Source of the DNA: Owenia fusiformis
Taxonomy: Eukaryota; Annelida; Polychaeta; Sabellida; Oweniidae
Length of the DNA: 64,000 bases
Assembly (NCBI GenBank): GCA_903813345.2
Contig: CAIIXF020000004.1
Span: 25,233,985-25,297,984, forward strand
Direction of reading: 5' to 3'
Below the pieces are notes generated by a model, which ran no database searches, had not been told where the DNA came from, and was given only the letters and a program-made list of their open reading frames with translations. The position numbers and the translations under genes are program-made. Position 1 is the stretch's first letter; each line of letters starts with the position of its first letter. Positions 46,401 through 54,663 of this stretch are shown one piece after another.

Positions 46401-49400
46401 AGCCTACCCCAGTGTCCCCCACCAACTCCTATTAGAGTCTCTCGTACACTACCATGTCCCAAACAACATAGTCAACTTTGTCATGGCACACATGAATGTT
46501 TTACAGATGAGATTCACAGTAGGAGATTTTACCACCACCTGGCAGAGGCTCGAAAAGGGCATTATGGCGGGCTGCACCATATCTGTTGTCCTGTTTGTAG
46601 CAGCTATGAACATGATTCTGCAAGCAGGAGAGTCAAGGTGCAGAGGACCCCTTGCAGAGGATGGTACTAAACACCCAGTGTGCAGAGCCTTCATGGACGA
46701 CATCACTGTAATGACACACTCAATTGCAGGAACCAGATGGGCTCTAGAAGCACTAGAAGAAATGACCAACTGGGCGCGAATGCGTTTCAAACCTGCAAAG
46801 TCAAGAAGTCTATCATTGCAGGCAGGAAAACCAACTCAACTCAGATTCTTCATCCAGGGAGAAGTAATACCAACTATCCAAGATCAGCCTATCAGATGTC
46901 TTGGAAAGACATTTGACAAGTCCCTAGGTGATGTTACGAATACCGCCAATGTTGTGCAAGACCTCAACAAGTGGATGAAAGTCATAGATGGAAGTCAGCT
47001 GCAAGGTAGATTCAAGGCATGGTGCTTCCAATTTGGCGTCATTCCAAGACTACAGTGGCCATTCCAACTCTATGATATACCAATGACCGCAATAGAAGCC
47101 ATGGAGAGGTTATGTAGCCGACATCTCCGGAAGTGGATGGGTGTTCCACAGAGCTTTAGTACAGCAAATCTTTATGGAAAGACATCCAAGCTGTCCCTTC
47201 CCTTATCTTCTGTTGAGGAAGAGTACAAAGCCACAAAGGTGCGGGCTATAACCACACTCCGGATGTCAAAGGACAAGAAGGTCAACACCGTAGGTGAAGG
47301 CATAACTTGTGGCAGAAAGTGGAAACCTGAAGATTCGATCAGAGAGGCAGAAGAGAGACTGCGACACAAGGACATAGTTGGCGTTGTGTGCAAGGGCCGT
47401 TTGGGTCTTGGTCACTATGGTCCTCAAGCAATCACCCCTAAGGAGAAAAGGAGCCAGATTGTCCAGGAGGTGAGGAGATCAACAGAAGAAGATAGGCACA
47501 TAAAAGCTGTAGGGCAGGCCAAACAAGGAAGATGGACCAACTGGGAGGCAGCTCTACAGAGACCTCTTACTTGGAAAGAGCTTTGGACCCAGGATCAGGG
47601 CCGCCTCAGCTTTCTTCTGCGCGCATTCACTGACCTCTTACCAACGCCAGCCAATTTGAGAGTATGGGGTAAAGAAGATTCTGACAAGTGTGCACTTTGC
47701 AAGGGAGACTGCTGCAACCTGCGACACATCCTCAGCTCTTGCCCCCAATCCCTGAGTGAAGGAAGATTCACATGGAGACATAACAAGGTACTCCAAGAAA
47801 TCTCTAAGTACATAGACCAGCAAAGAGGCATTGCCAATAGAGGTTCCATCACTCAACGGCAAAAGCAAATAGAATTTATCAGGGAAGGAAAACCCAAAGC
47901 TGCAAAGACCCCCAAACCCAAGCCAAGCATTTTAGCCAAAGCAACAGATTGGCAACTCCAGGTAGATCTCTATCAGAAACTAGTCTTCCCACAGAATGTG
48001 GCCGTAACAACCCTGCGCCCAGACATGGTTATGACTTCCAGTTCAACCAAGACCATTATCATCATCGAACTAACAGTCCCATGGGAGGATAGGCTAGAGG
48101 TTTCACACGAGATCAAAGCAACAAAGTATCAAGACCTTAAAGACGAAGCTGAGACAAGAGGGTGGCACGCATCCGTCTTCCCTATCGAAGTTGGTTGCAG
48201 GGGGTTTCCAGCAACATCAGTCAGAAACCTATTATCCAAGATAGGATTGCAACCCAAGGAGCTCAAGAGTGCCTTAAAGTCTATCAGCTCAGCAGCAGAA
48301 GACAGCTCCAGATGGCTGTGGATCAGAAGAAGAGATAAGTGGAACCCAAAGGCGACCCAGTCCACCTAAGTCCCACTAGAACAATGCTTGTTTATGTGGT
48401 CTACCACCAGACCACAGGTGTTCCATATGATAGCTCATATGGACGGGGAGTATACAGCAGGAGGCGATTACTCGGCCGAATTGACCTCACACCGATATTC
48501 AAGCATGTCCTAGTCCCCCCTTTGGCATGCCATTCCCATTCCTCAGTCCAATATGTCATGTAGCGAAGCATCATGGATGTTTAACAAATGAAGACCCACT
48601 CAGCCAATTAATTTTAAAAAATGCTTGCGGTCAATTGTTACCACACACATGTAGGCAAATCTTTATACGGAGATCCAACTGTATACGTTATCATCTACGT
48701 AAATATACCGTTTTGTAAGTTCATTGAACTTATACTGATCATGAAAACATTGAAATAATCAACTTGTTTATGTAATGACTCAGTTTAAAGAAGCATGACT
48801 CCCTTTAAAGGATCGTGTTTATAATACACTACAACTACAAGGACACGGAAGCAAGCATTTATTATAATGTGCATAATCTACACGTGCAGATGACAGTGCA
48901 CTCATAGTCTCTAGTTGATGGAGCTTTTCTATAACGGAATTAGTTATGTTCCATTAAGTACAATTTAAAATTGATTTTAGTAAATATAATAGTTCAACAT
49001 GACCCTTTAAACTATACATATACGTATAAGTTGTACTTTCACTTATGTGCGAAATCTCTCTATTATCATTGAAAATTAACTTATAAAAACAAAGTTAAAT
49101 ATAGAGAAACTAAAGGACATTAAATGTTTTTCTTTTTAGTAAAGACAATCTGAATGCAAAGTATTTATAATGAATCATTGAATATCTTACTATTAGTCCC
49201 AATCAAAGAACATAAAAACATCATCCTCTAGTTACTTTGTATATTGGCACTGTCCCTCCGAAATACAATATAGCTATCCTCAGAACCCAAGACTATGAAA
49301 TAATTCCAATATTCTGAACCTCACATGGGATAATTTCTATATCTTACCTGCTAGCCATATATTTTGACCTCCACACATCAGCAGCGATCGTCATTTTATC

Positions 49401-51525
49401 CAAGTGTTCGTAGTCTTCTTCACGTCTCTCAGTGACATCTATCATGTCTTTGCTCAGCTGGGCATTGTCCCTAGAAGTATCACAGATCACTGAATCATAG
49501 CATAAACACATTCCACTTTTACATAAATACATTCCACTTTTACATAAACGCATTCCACTTTTACATAAACACATTCCACTTTTACATAAACACATTCCAC
49601 TTTAACAGTTCCACAGAATGCAGATTGAATTTGTAAAGTCTTGAATTCTGACCAATTTATGCTGATTTTGTCTCTTGCATATTTTCAATTATTATCCCAT
49701 CGAACGAAGTTCAGTGGGATATAGGGAACGCCTCTGTCCGTCCGTCTGTCCATCAGTATGTATGTCCGTACGTACAGACGTCCGTCCGTCCGGGCAATAA
49801 CTCAAATACCCTTGGCACAATTTTGTTCATATTTTGTATATACATGTATATACCCTATGGGGGTAGAAGTTCTGCTCGAAAGGCGATTTTCAAAATGGCC
49901 ACTTATTTAAAAATGGTGGCCATTTTAGTGCTGATTTTACAGTAATTTAGGTGCAATATGTAAAACTGTAATAGCAATATGTTTTAAATGTAAAATAAAA
50001 ATTATATAGGACATTATTAAAGCTATAAATGAAGATATTTAAGAAGCACATGGAAGCCATCTTGAAAAATTGCTGAAACAATGAAATAAATTCAGTGTAT
50101 AAAAAATTGCAGTTTATGCATACCCACTTCCATAACCTAAATATATTAACAAAAACTATGAAACCAGTTGTAAATGTAACACAAATATTTAATTAGTATC
50201 AGAGCATCTGCCACATGAAAAGGGAGTGGTTCTAAAAAAAACTAAGATATTTAATGGAAAATGAATGTTTATTTGAGAAAATGGTATTCTAAAAAGTGAC
50301 TTAAAAAATATAGTACATTTTTAATTTCTTATCGAACATAATGATTTAATTTCTCATAATCTGATTAAAACCATCAGGTTCACTCTGTACATGACTCACT
50401 GTGCCATTCTTTCAACTTTATACTCCAGTTCATCGCCAACAGAGGCCACAAGAAGTTTCTTTAAGTCACGATTGACCTGAAAATTTAAGAATAAGCATAT
50501 CCATACATGCTTTCTACATATGTCTATTAAGTACACTCATGTATATCAAAACATTTGATATTTGGATATGAAAGTACTCATGTATATGCAATATAATGTA
50601 CGCAACATAAAAAGGGATGTAACATTACATACTTTCATTGGTAGAATATGCTGATTTCAGGAACAAAACATTATCATTTAAATGTTTTTTCAACTATTTT
50701 GTGGAATCAGTGTGGAACTACCATAAGTCCATTCCAATGCAATAACAGGATTTTACATACTATCTTACAATACCTCTATCTGTTTATCTAGCTCCTCCTT
50801 CATCCCTTCTTTTTCCTCAAGCAGTCTCTTCTTGTATTCCTTCAACTGTCCATTCTCCTCCTTCAATTTCTTCACCTCGAGACTGTTATTCAAGATGGCA
50901 TCACCATGACTTTCAAAACTGCCATCTATATCAATATAGGTGGCAGCACGAGAGGGTGGGGGTGTTGGGATCTTGGCTTGGTTTTTTAAAGGCCCAACTT
51001 TGTTGACAGGCTTTGGAGACAAGCACCTAGGTGACAGTTTGCCATCTTTTCCCCCACTTGACGTACTCATTTTATCCCACTGACTAGATCCTTGTGAACT
51101 ATTTTGTTTGTTTAAACTATTGCCATCCAGTTGCTTTAAGGTTTGGAAATGGTTTCCAGTCACCTTTTTTACATTGTGTTCAGTTTGGAATGGTCTTGAG
51201 GTGTTATATTGAGATTCCAATTTTGGCTGATTTTGCTCGAACTTGTTGATATTTGTCACGGATGGGGAATGCTTTTTAATATTCTTAATCACCATATCTA
51301 TATCATTGTCTTTTTTAAGTCTAGATATTGGTTCTGTTCCTTGTGGAGAAATTTGATAAGGCACTAGTTTGACCTTGGATACATCGGGGCTGTGTGAATC
51401 AAATGGTGGTTTATTTTGGAGTCCGGGACTGTGTTTTACAGCACCTTTATACGGCTCCCATGGCACATATTTGGCTTGTCTTATTGGTGGCATACCCTTT
51501 CTCTCCTCGGTATATTTCAAATTTT
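31498..51525 (-). CDS. BLZF1: BLZF1 / Golgin-45, complete coding region
   Basis: Coding exons (minus): 50774-51493 (ATG 51491-51493; exon acceptor at 51525), 50400-50476, 49348-49470, 34845-34973, 33809-33937, 31955-32039, 31498-31671 (TAA). The sum is 1437 nt, 478 aa, with all phases consistent. Residues 1-200 are Ser/Pro/Lys-rich and little conserved. A coiled coil follows ([20 protein letters not shown]), then the diagnostic [46 protein letters not shown] and [12 protein letters not shown]. The C-terminus [18 protein letters not shown] then [10 protein letters not shown] matches the conserved Golgin-45 tail that binds GRASP55, including the Cys pair known to share a zinc with GRASP55. Known role: Golgi matrix protein (Rab2 effector) that links cisternae. 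Two FReD genes and a retrotransposon lie in the intron 34974-49347 on the other strand. Confidence 0.93.
32488..32654. repeat. Foldback, GACCTCTCCATTCGGTCAACC
   Basis: CAATTGTAGACCTCTCCATT..TCGTATACCTCGACTGTAAA..AAACTACTGTTGACCTCGAC is mirrored by its complement ending GGAGAGGTCAACAATTGTA. It lies in a larger repeat beginning near 32100 with GCGGTCAACA..TGTTGACCGCTA, itself a dyad. Confidence 0.8.
33468..33605. repeat. Dispersed repeat, copy 3 of 3
   Basis: Shares AAAGTCTCCAACTTTTTTGC, then TTGGCATCTGTAACAAATGA, then CAATTTTGCATGTTAT with the copies at 8365 and 17325. It lies in a BLZF1 intron. Confidence 0.7.
33925..34490 (-). repeat. Array of BLZF1 exon start plus acceptor, 5 copies
   Basis: On the minus strand the exon 33809-33937 begins TATAG|GTGCCTCAGGCAG. 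On + the segment CTGAGGCACCTATAACACAT, then ATGCATTCAACACAATTTGT, then TTGACATACATACTGT is repeated at about 33926, 34044, 34162, 34280 and 34382 (unit about 118 bp, the last shorter). Every unit carries TATAG acceptor plus GTGCCTCAG of the exon. Decoys lie upstream in transcript order, in the intron. Confidence 0.92.
34976..35550. repeat. 36-37-bp array abutting a BLZF1 acceptor
   Basis: About 16 units of GAAAATGTATAATATAGAAT+TTGTCAATTTTATGG. The first unit begins at the acceptor of exon 34845-34973 (AG at 34975-34974), but no exon bases are included. Confidence 0.9.
35880..36202 (+). promoter_or_regulatory. Putative promoter region of FReD gene A
   Basis: The block AATTAACCCTTTAGAAACAG..TCAAGTTTTCTTACATT..ATGTTATCTTTTAGCATTGT..GAAACTCAACT is closely matched upstream of gene B (41040-41290). 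The upstream region was therefore duplicated with the gene and may be regulatory. No TATA box was assigned. Confidence 0.45.
36203..40611 (+). CDS. Secreted double fibrinogen-related-domain protein A
   Basis: Exons 36203-36248, 36797-36937, 37210-37788, 37938-38075, 38336-38562, 40048-40611 (TAA). The sum is 1695 nt, 564 aa. The signal peptide [15 protein letters not shown] is followed by a short linker and FReD 1: [69 protein letters not shown]. FReD 2 starts [25 protein letters not shown], with [38 protein letters not shown] and a divergent C-terminal part ([20 protein letters not shown]). Family role: calcium-dependent recognition lectins (ficolin/tachylectin/FREP type), often immune. FReD 1 keeps the WWY..C-like ligand-pocket signature in modified form; FReD 2 is more divergent and may not bind classical ligands. 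It is nested antisense in a BLZF1 intron. Compared with B it carries about 27 extra residues in the last exon. Confidence 0.88.
38610..39183. mobile_element. Tc1/mariner-type element with transposase remnant
   Basis: 574 bp flanked by TA (38608-38609, 39184-39185). The inverted ends CAGGGTGGTCCAAAAAAATG and, as complement, CAGGGTGGTCAAAAAAATGG extend imperfectly inward for about 170 bp (CATCAGATTGATAG / CTATCAGTCTGATGG). The interior encodes [20 protein letters not shown], resembling the C-terminal end of Tc1/mariner transposases, followed by frameshifted LQRDNGQ. It is a deletion derivative lacking the catalytic core, inside intron 5 of FReD gene A. Confidence 0.8.
39190..40047. other. Rest of intron 5 of FReD A, nothing recognised
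   Basis: AT-rich. It contains short frames without recognised similarity and no decoy copies of the exon 6 acceptor, unlike the corresponding intron of gene B. Confidence 0.5.
40857..40862 (+). terminator. Putative poly(A) signal of FReD A
   Basis: AATAAA 246 bases downstream of the stop of gene A, the first clear hexamer there. Confidence 0.4.
41408..44518 (+). CDS. Secreted double fibrinogen-related-domain protein B
   Basis: Exons 41408-41453, 41833-41976, 42222-42800, 42945-43082, 43294-43517, 44036-44518 (TAA). The sum is 1614 nt, 537 aa, and exon sizes 1, 3 and 4 are identical to gene A. The signal peptide is [15 protein letters not shown]. FReD 1 has [20 protein letters not shown] and [20 protein letters not shown]. 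FReD 2 has [23 protein letters not shown] (one residue shorter than A), [16 protein letters not shown] and [20 protein letters not shown]. It is a tandem duplicate of gene A together with its upstream region. Oddities: an extra broken copy of exon 2 at 41674, and a row of decoy exon-6 starts before the last exon. A secreted recognition lectin is the likely role by family; the ligand is unknown. Confidence 0.88.
41640..41832 (+). pseudogene. Duplicated, truncated exon 2 of FReD B
   Basis: ATTAAAATGTACAATCTTGT..TTTATAG|TTTTAGTTGAAACATCC starts a first copy of exon 2 (41674 onward), encoding [20 protein letters not shown] and on to KFSSKDY. It then breaks into ATTATTTTTGTATATTGTGT before the donor and leads into a second ATTAAAATG..CTATAG acceptor and the intact exon at 41833. 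The unit is about 160 bp and spans the acceptor. Confidence 0.9.
43610..44035 (+). repeat. Array of FReD B exon 6 start plus acceptor
   Basis: A 60-bp unit, GCTTGCTTTCAG|ATGTGGGGCTGG then AAAGGAGACTATGAATT..CATTACAATGATTTT, begins its exon copies at about 43736, 43796, 43856, 43916 and 43976 before the functional acceptor at 44035. Two more decayed units lie at about 43617 and 43677. Similarity to the real exon falls off leftwards. Because 60 bp is 20 codons, using the acceptor at 43975 would insert 20 residues ([20 protein letters not shown]) in frame. Copies further left end in an in-frame TGA (GCTTGA). Confidence 0.93.
44782..45004. mobile_element. 223-bp MITE with TA target site
   Basis: Ends CAAGGTGTTTCATAATGTGA and, as complement, CAGGGTGTTTCATTAAGCGA. 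TA flanks it on both sides (44780-44781, 45005-45006). Tc1/mariner-like miniature element without coding capacity. Confidence 0.85.
45085..48369 (+). CDS. Non-LTR retrotransposon ORF: zinc finger, RT, zinc knuckle, restriction-like endonuclease
   Basis: Uninterrupted frame of about 1090 codons from the stop at 45082 to TAA at 48367. There is no ATG near the start: the first usable codon in common reckoning is GTG 45166, but a CCHC finger ([15 protein letters not shown], from about 45127) begins upstream. The start is therefore non-ATG, internal, or 5'-truncated. From 45166: RT palm motifs [14 protein letters not shown] (about residue 275), [13 protein letters not shown] (about 415), [13 protein letters not shown] (about 465) and active site AFMDDI (about 508; Met replaces the usual Ala). 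A CCHC knuckle [18 protein letters not shown] is at about 842. The [24 protein letters not shown] endonuclease (about 951-991) has the PD-(D/E)xK layout of R2/NeSL/Hero-type elements. All catalytic positions look intact. Known chemistry: target-primed reverse transcription. Insert ends were not defined. Confidence 0.9.
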   Translation, partial: CLKYLIGYCSVRRRCNSCGNTFKNEKGVKIHQGKTKCKEKQRQRQAASATHNSSEVQSQETHHSALSPQANANPVTKVKHRESNYPILERKPRLKLPGAKDSYWKVLDSELDTILDNTLRGSPRKKLELMTTIVYDQCSEAFGVSDSRKKKHQAGPSRRQREIAAIRCDLRALQQRWKQSSQQEKDAIRLLQNPLRRKLLQLRQAENLRKKQHEKRRSRKAFFNNPFKFTTKLLGTPKSGVLECSREEVEESVRQSHSDLDREFPLGDPPIEIITPNPTIPFNTSDIKFEEVQAIVKKARAKSAPGPTGLTYKIYKCCPKLLRRLWRLIRDIWRKKKDLPNTWSFAEGCFVPKEANSKGLEQFREISLLDIEGKIFWAVVAKRLTSFLIGNKYVDPSIQKGGIPDHSACLEHTAAISQLIKEAKGKKRTMSVVWLDLAKAYPSVPHQLLLESLVHYHVPNNIVNFVMAHMNVLQMRFTVGDFTTTWQRLEKGIMAGCTISVVLFVAAMNMILQAGESRCRGPLAEDGTKHPVCRAFMDDITVMTHSIAGTRWALEALEEMTNWARMRFKPAKSRSLSLQAGKPTQLRFFIQGEVIPTIQDQPIRCLGKTFDKSLGDVTNTANVVQDLNKWMKVIDGSQLQGRFKAWCFQFGVIPRLQWPFQLYDIPMTAIEAMERLCSRHLRKWMGVPQSFSTANLYGKTSKLSLPLSSVEEEYKATKVRAITTLRMSKDKKVNTVGEGITCGRKWKPEDSIREAEERLRHKDIVGVVCKGRLGLGHYGPQAITPKEKRSQIVQEVRRSTEEDRHIKAVGQAKQGRWTNWEAALQRPLTWKELWTQDQGRLSFLLRAFTDLLPTPANLRVWGKEDSDKCALCKGDCCNLRHILSSCPQSLSEGRFTWRHNKVLQEISKYIDQQRGIANRGSITQRQKQIEFIREGKPKAAKTPKPKPSILAKATDWQLQVDLYQKLVFPQNVAVTTLRPDMVMTSSSTKTIIIIELTVPWEDRLEVSHEIKATKYQDLKDEAETRGWHASVFPIEVGCRGFPATSVRNLLSKIGLQPKELKSALKSISSAAEDSSRWLWIRRRDKWNPKATQST
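48370..49007. other. Retroelement 3' UTR and TIR-unit remainder
   Basis: No coding signal. The 3' end of the retroelement probably lies here; I see no poly(A) or terminal microsatellite that marks it. Confidence 0.4.
49495..49605. repeat. 20-bp tandem repeat near a BLZF1 acceptor
   Basis: Five units of ACATAAACACATTCCACTTT about 25 bp upstream (in transcript sense) of the acceptor of exon 49348-49470. Confidence 0.85.
49690..49960. repeat. Dispersed repeat with GTCCGTCC tract, copy 1
   Basis: ATTATCCCATCGAACGAAGT, GGGATATAGGGAACGCCTCT, a GTCCGTCC-rich tract, then CGGGCAATAACTCAAATACC. The same order occurs at 57165-57440 within another element. Confidence 0.8.
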
Positions 51526-51735
51526 CTGAAAACATAAATAATATGTAAATTATCTCATTACAACAAAGGGCAACATCGTGAACGTTTTCTGAAAATATAA
51601 ATAATATGCAAATTATCTCATTACAACAAAGGGCAACATCGTGAAAGTTTTCTGAAAATATAAATAACATACGGTCAAAATGTGTACAGTATAGTACAGT
51701 TATTACAACAAAGGGTAATATGTGTGAAGTGAAAT
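51522..51735 (-). repeat. Array of the BLZF1 first coding-exon acceptor, about 3 copies
   Basis: On + the unit TTTTCTGAAAATATAAATAA then TATGCAAATTATCTCATTAC..AAGGGCAACATCGTGAA (63 bp) occurs at 51523, 51586 and, diverged, 51649. On the minus strand each unit contains ATTTTCAG|AAAA, the acceptor and first exon bases at 51525. At 63 bp (21 codons) a spurious frame runs through the intron copies. Confidence 0.88.
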
Positions 51736-52199
51736 CTTGGCCAAAGATCATGCAACGAGCTGAAATGAGGTTATTTTATCACTACCTATTGAAAAGTAAG
51801 TACAACTCGTTTTCACCCTGGACCAGGGTGATTAATGACCACTATGGCCTGGCACTATGTCTCCACCTATTGTTTAAGTCAATATAGTCAATATAAGCAT
51901 TCTAAACTAGAACTGGTACTCTGAGAACAGGCCTCCAAAGGTGGTGATAACATGCATGTGTATACGCTGATGATACAAAGCTGTTTGGAAACGTAGGAAT
52001 TGTTGAGAAAAGGGAGCAACTGTTGAGGAAAGGGAGCAACTGTTAAGGGAAGGGAGCAACTGTTAAGGGAAGGGCAGGGGTACAATTACTCCCGGGAAAT
52101 CCTTCGACCACCATGTTGCCCACATGACACAACCCTCAAGTTTGATGCCCGATCATTTTTTCAATTTTTTATTTTTGCGCAAAATTCGTTTTGCACCTT

Positions 52200-52362
52200 C
52201 ATTCCAAGATACCCGGGTTTAGCGCGCGCGTACTATAACGTCACTATAGCAACGTTTTGACCTTGAACTAACAGGATAGAGGAACGCGCTGCAGTGTCTG
52301 AACGGGTCACGACAATGCAGCCTTTTTGCACGTTTCATGGACAATCTTCGGTATTATTAAGG
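52200..52362. promoter_or_regulatory. Possible bidirectional CpG-richer promoter with a + strand first exon
   Basis: A locally CG-rich stretch (GTTTAGCGCGCGCGTACTAT, AACGTCACTATAGCAACG, GGAACGCGCTGC) lies about 0.7 kb upstream of the BLZF1 exon. On + it leads into ACAATCTTCGGTATTATTAAG|GTAAGT, a strong donor at 52361-52362. It fits a shared start region for BLZF1 (-) and a divergent transcript (+). Confidence 0.4.
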
Positions 52363-52679
52363 TAAGTTTAAAACGAGGAATGCCACTGGAATCCTGAGAT
52401 TCACAGCTTTGACGTGGTATGAAAAAGGATCCATAAATATTGCGATTTCTTACTGATCGAGACTCTCAAACTTTGATGAATAAAAACAGGTGCTTTTCCT
52501 GAGACCCAGCCTCTTCTTAATTTCCAGTACTTTGCTAGAAGGTTAGAAATTTTTTCTTTGGTACACATTTGGAGCACATAACAGGTGTACATTTGAGCAA
52601 CTTTGAAAATTATTCATCAAATTTTGACGGAATTATCAACCAAAGTGTTGGTGGATTTTGGTGTCATTTGCAGTTCAAA

Positions 52680-54160
52680 TTGTTAGTTTTCAGCGTCTCT
52701 AGATAAGGGATTTTGAGGAAAAGTTGTGAAAAGCTTATTTCTGAGGGTTCATGAATACAGGTCAATGTGTGTGTAATATCTAAGCATAACTCCTGGTAGA
52801 TTTTCTCATCCATCGCCATTTGTACCCCCCGAGACCTCAAATGTGGGTCCCTAGTCCAGTTCGAATTGTTCGATTTCCTTATATGGTGTTTAGACACCAT
52901 ATGAACGATTATTTCCGAAGGTTCATATATTCAGCTTAATGTGTGTTAAATAGCTAAGCATAACTCCTGATAGATTTTCTCATCCATAGCCATTTGTACC
53001 CCCGAGACCTCAAATGTGGGTCCCAAGTCCAGTTCGGATAGTTCGATTTCATTATATGGTGTTTATACACCATATGAAAGATTATTTCTGAAGGTTCATA
53101 TATTCAGCTTAATGTGTGTGTAATATCTGAGCATAACTCCTGGTAGATTTTCTCATCCATGGCCATTTGTACCCCCCGAGACCTCAAATGTGGGTCGACC
53201 CCTAGTCCAATTCGGATAGTTCGATTTTATTATATGGTGTTTATACACCATATGAAAGATTATTTCTGAAGGTTCAATCATATATTCAGCTTAATGTGTG
53301 TTAAATAGCTAAGCATAACTCCTGGTAGATTTTCTGATCCATCGCCAGTTTTACCCCTGAGATCTCAAATGTGAGTCCCTAGTCCAATTCGGATAGTTCG
53401 ATTTCCTTATATGGTGTTTATACACCATATGAAAGATTATTTCTGAAGGTTCATATATTCAGCTTAATGTGTGTTAAATAGCTAAGCATAACTCCTGGTA
53501 GATTTTCTCATCCATGGCCATTTGTACCCCACGAGACCTCAAATGTGGGTCCCTAGTCCAATTCTGATAGTTCGATTTCATTATATGGTGTTTATACACC
53601 ATATGAAAGATTATTTCTAAAGGTTCATATATTCATCTTAATGTGTGTTAAATAGCTAAGCATAACTCCTGGTATATTTTCTGATCCATCGCCAGTTTTA
53701 CCCCTGAGACCTCAAATGTGGGTCCCTAATCCATGTAATCTGGTTTGGATTGTTCGATTTCCTAAATGGTGTTCAGACACCACTTGAAAAGTTTATTTCT
53801 GAAGGTTCATATAATCAGCTTAGTATGTGTGTATTAGCTAAGCATAACTCCTAGTATATTTTCTCACCTATCGCCATTTGTACCCCCGAGATCTCAAATG
53901 TGGGTCCCCGACTCCCCAGTCTGGTTTGGATTGTTCGATTTCCTTATATGGTGTTCAGAGTTCAGACATGCACCACTTGAAAAGTTTATTTCTGAAGGTT
54001 CATGTATTCAGCTTAATGTGTATGTAATAGCTAAGATAAACTCCAAGTAGATTTTCTCATCCATCAACATTTGTACCCCCAAGACCTCAAATGTGGGTCT
54101 GTAGTCCGGTTCGGATTATTTGATTTCCTTATATGGCGTTTAAATACCACATGAAAAGAT
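52680..54160. repeat. About 175-180-bp satellite, about 8 copies
   Basis: Unit: GATTTCATTATATGGTGTTT..ACACCATATGAAAGATTATTTC..GGTTCATATATTCAGCTTAA..TAGCTAAGCATAACTCCTGG..CGAGACCTCAAATGTGGGTC. Each unit has a small dyad, ATATGGTGTTTATACACCATAT in two halves. Copies are 80-95% similar by eye, with the central ones most alike. The array lies in the first putative intron of the divergent transcript. Confidence 0.9.
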
Positions 54161-54527
54161 ATAATAATACAATATATGACAATACATGTATTATATGATC
54201 TCAAGCTCATTTTATTTACCAGTTCACTAGTTTTATTTTGTATTTTATTGGGTCTAAATTGATGGGTGCAACATTGATGGGTGCAACATTCATTCAAATT
54301 ACACATATAAAAGCTTTTTATACCTTCTAAATGATCAATATTATTCATTATCAATAATGTACACTTATTTTCTTCCAGCTACCGAGTGAGAATGGACATG
54401 ACTAGCAACCATGCCTCTTTACCTGTTGACTCCATCTTTGAATGTTATGCCAATGATTGAGATCTGCCATGTTGCAGAAAAATGTGATTTTCGAGGTATG
54501 TACACAATGTTAGATAAATCGAATGTA

Positions 54528-54661
54528 CAGAGTGTCAAATAAATATGATAGATAGTTTTACTGTGCTAAGGAACAATTCAGATATCATGCAGACAAAAAA
54601 GTTACCCAACATTATGTGGATCATAAAGTTAAGGGGGAGAACATATTTATTTGATACCCTG
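54528..54661. mobile_element. 134-bp MITE, CAGAGTGTCAAATAAATATG
   Basis: The left end CAGAGTGTCAAATAAATATG and the complement of the right end CAGGGTATCAAATAAATATG form terminal inverted repeats. TA flanks at 54526-54527 and 54662-54663. The right TA is also the left TA of the next element. Confidence 0.85.
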
Positions 54662-54663
54662 TA

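Larger units (their letters stand above)
44721..49063. mobile_element. 4.3-kb unit bounded by about 48-bp inverted repeats
   Basis: The left end ATAGAGAGATTTCGCACCTA then GTGAAAGTACAACTTATAAC and the complement of the right end, ATAGAGAGATTTCGCACATA then AGTGAAAGTACAACTTATAC, match at about 46 of 48 positions. Each end is next to TA (44719-44720, 49064-49065), suggesting a TA target site. Inside lie a mini element (44782-45004) and the RT/endonuclease ORF. No transposase gene is visible, so this is probably a MITE that later received insertions, with its ends now 4.3 kb apart. Confidence 0.8.

Noticed and set aside
45684-48365. Several minus-strand frames within the retrotransposon
   Set aside because: Shadows of the long RT/endonuclease ORF.
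50765-51751. 328-aa single-exon start of BLZF1 beginning MIFGQDF
   Set aside because: The upstream part is intronic 63-bp repeats. The acceptor at 51525 and the ATG at 51491-51493 give a sensible start.
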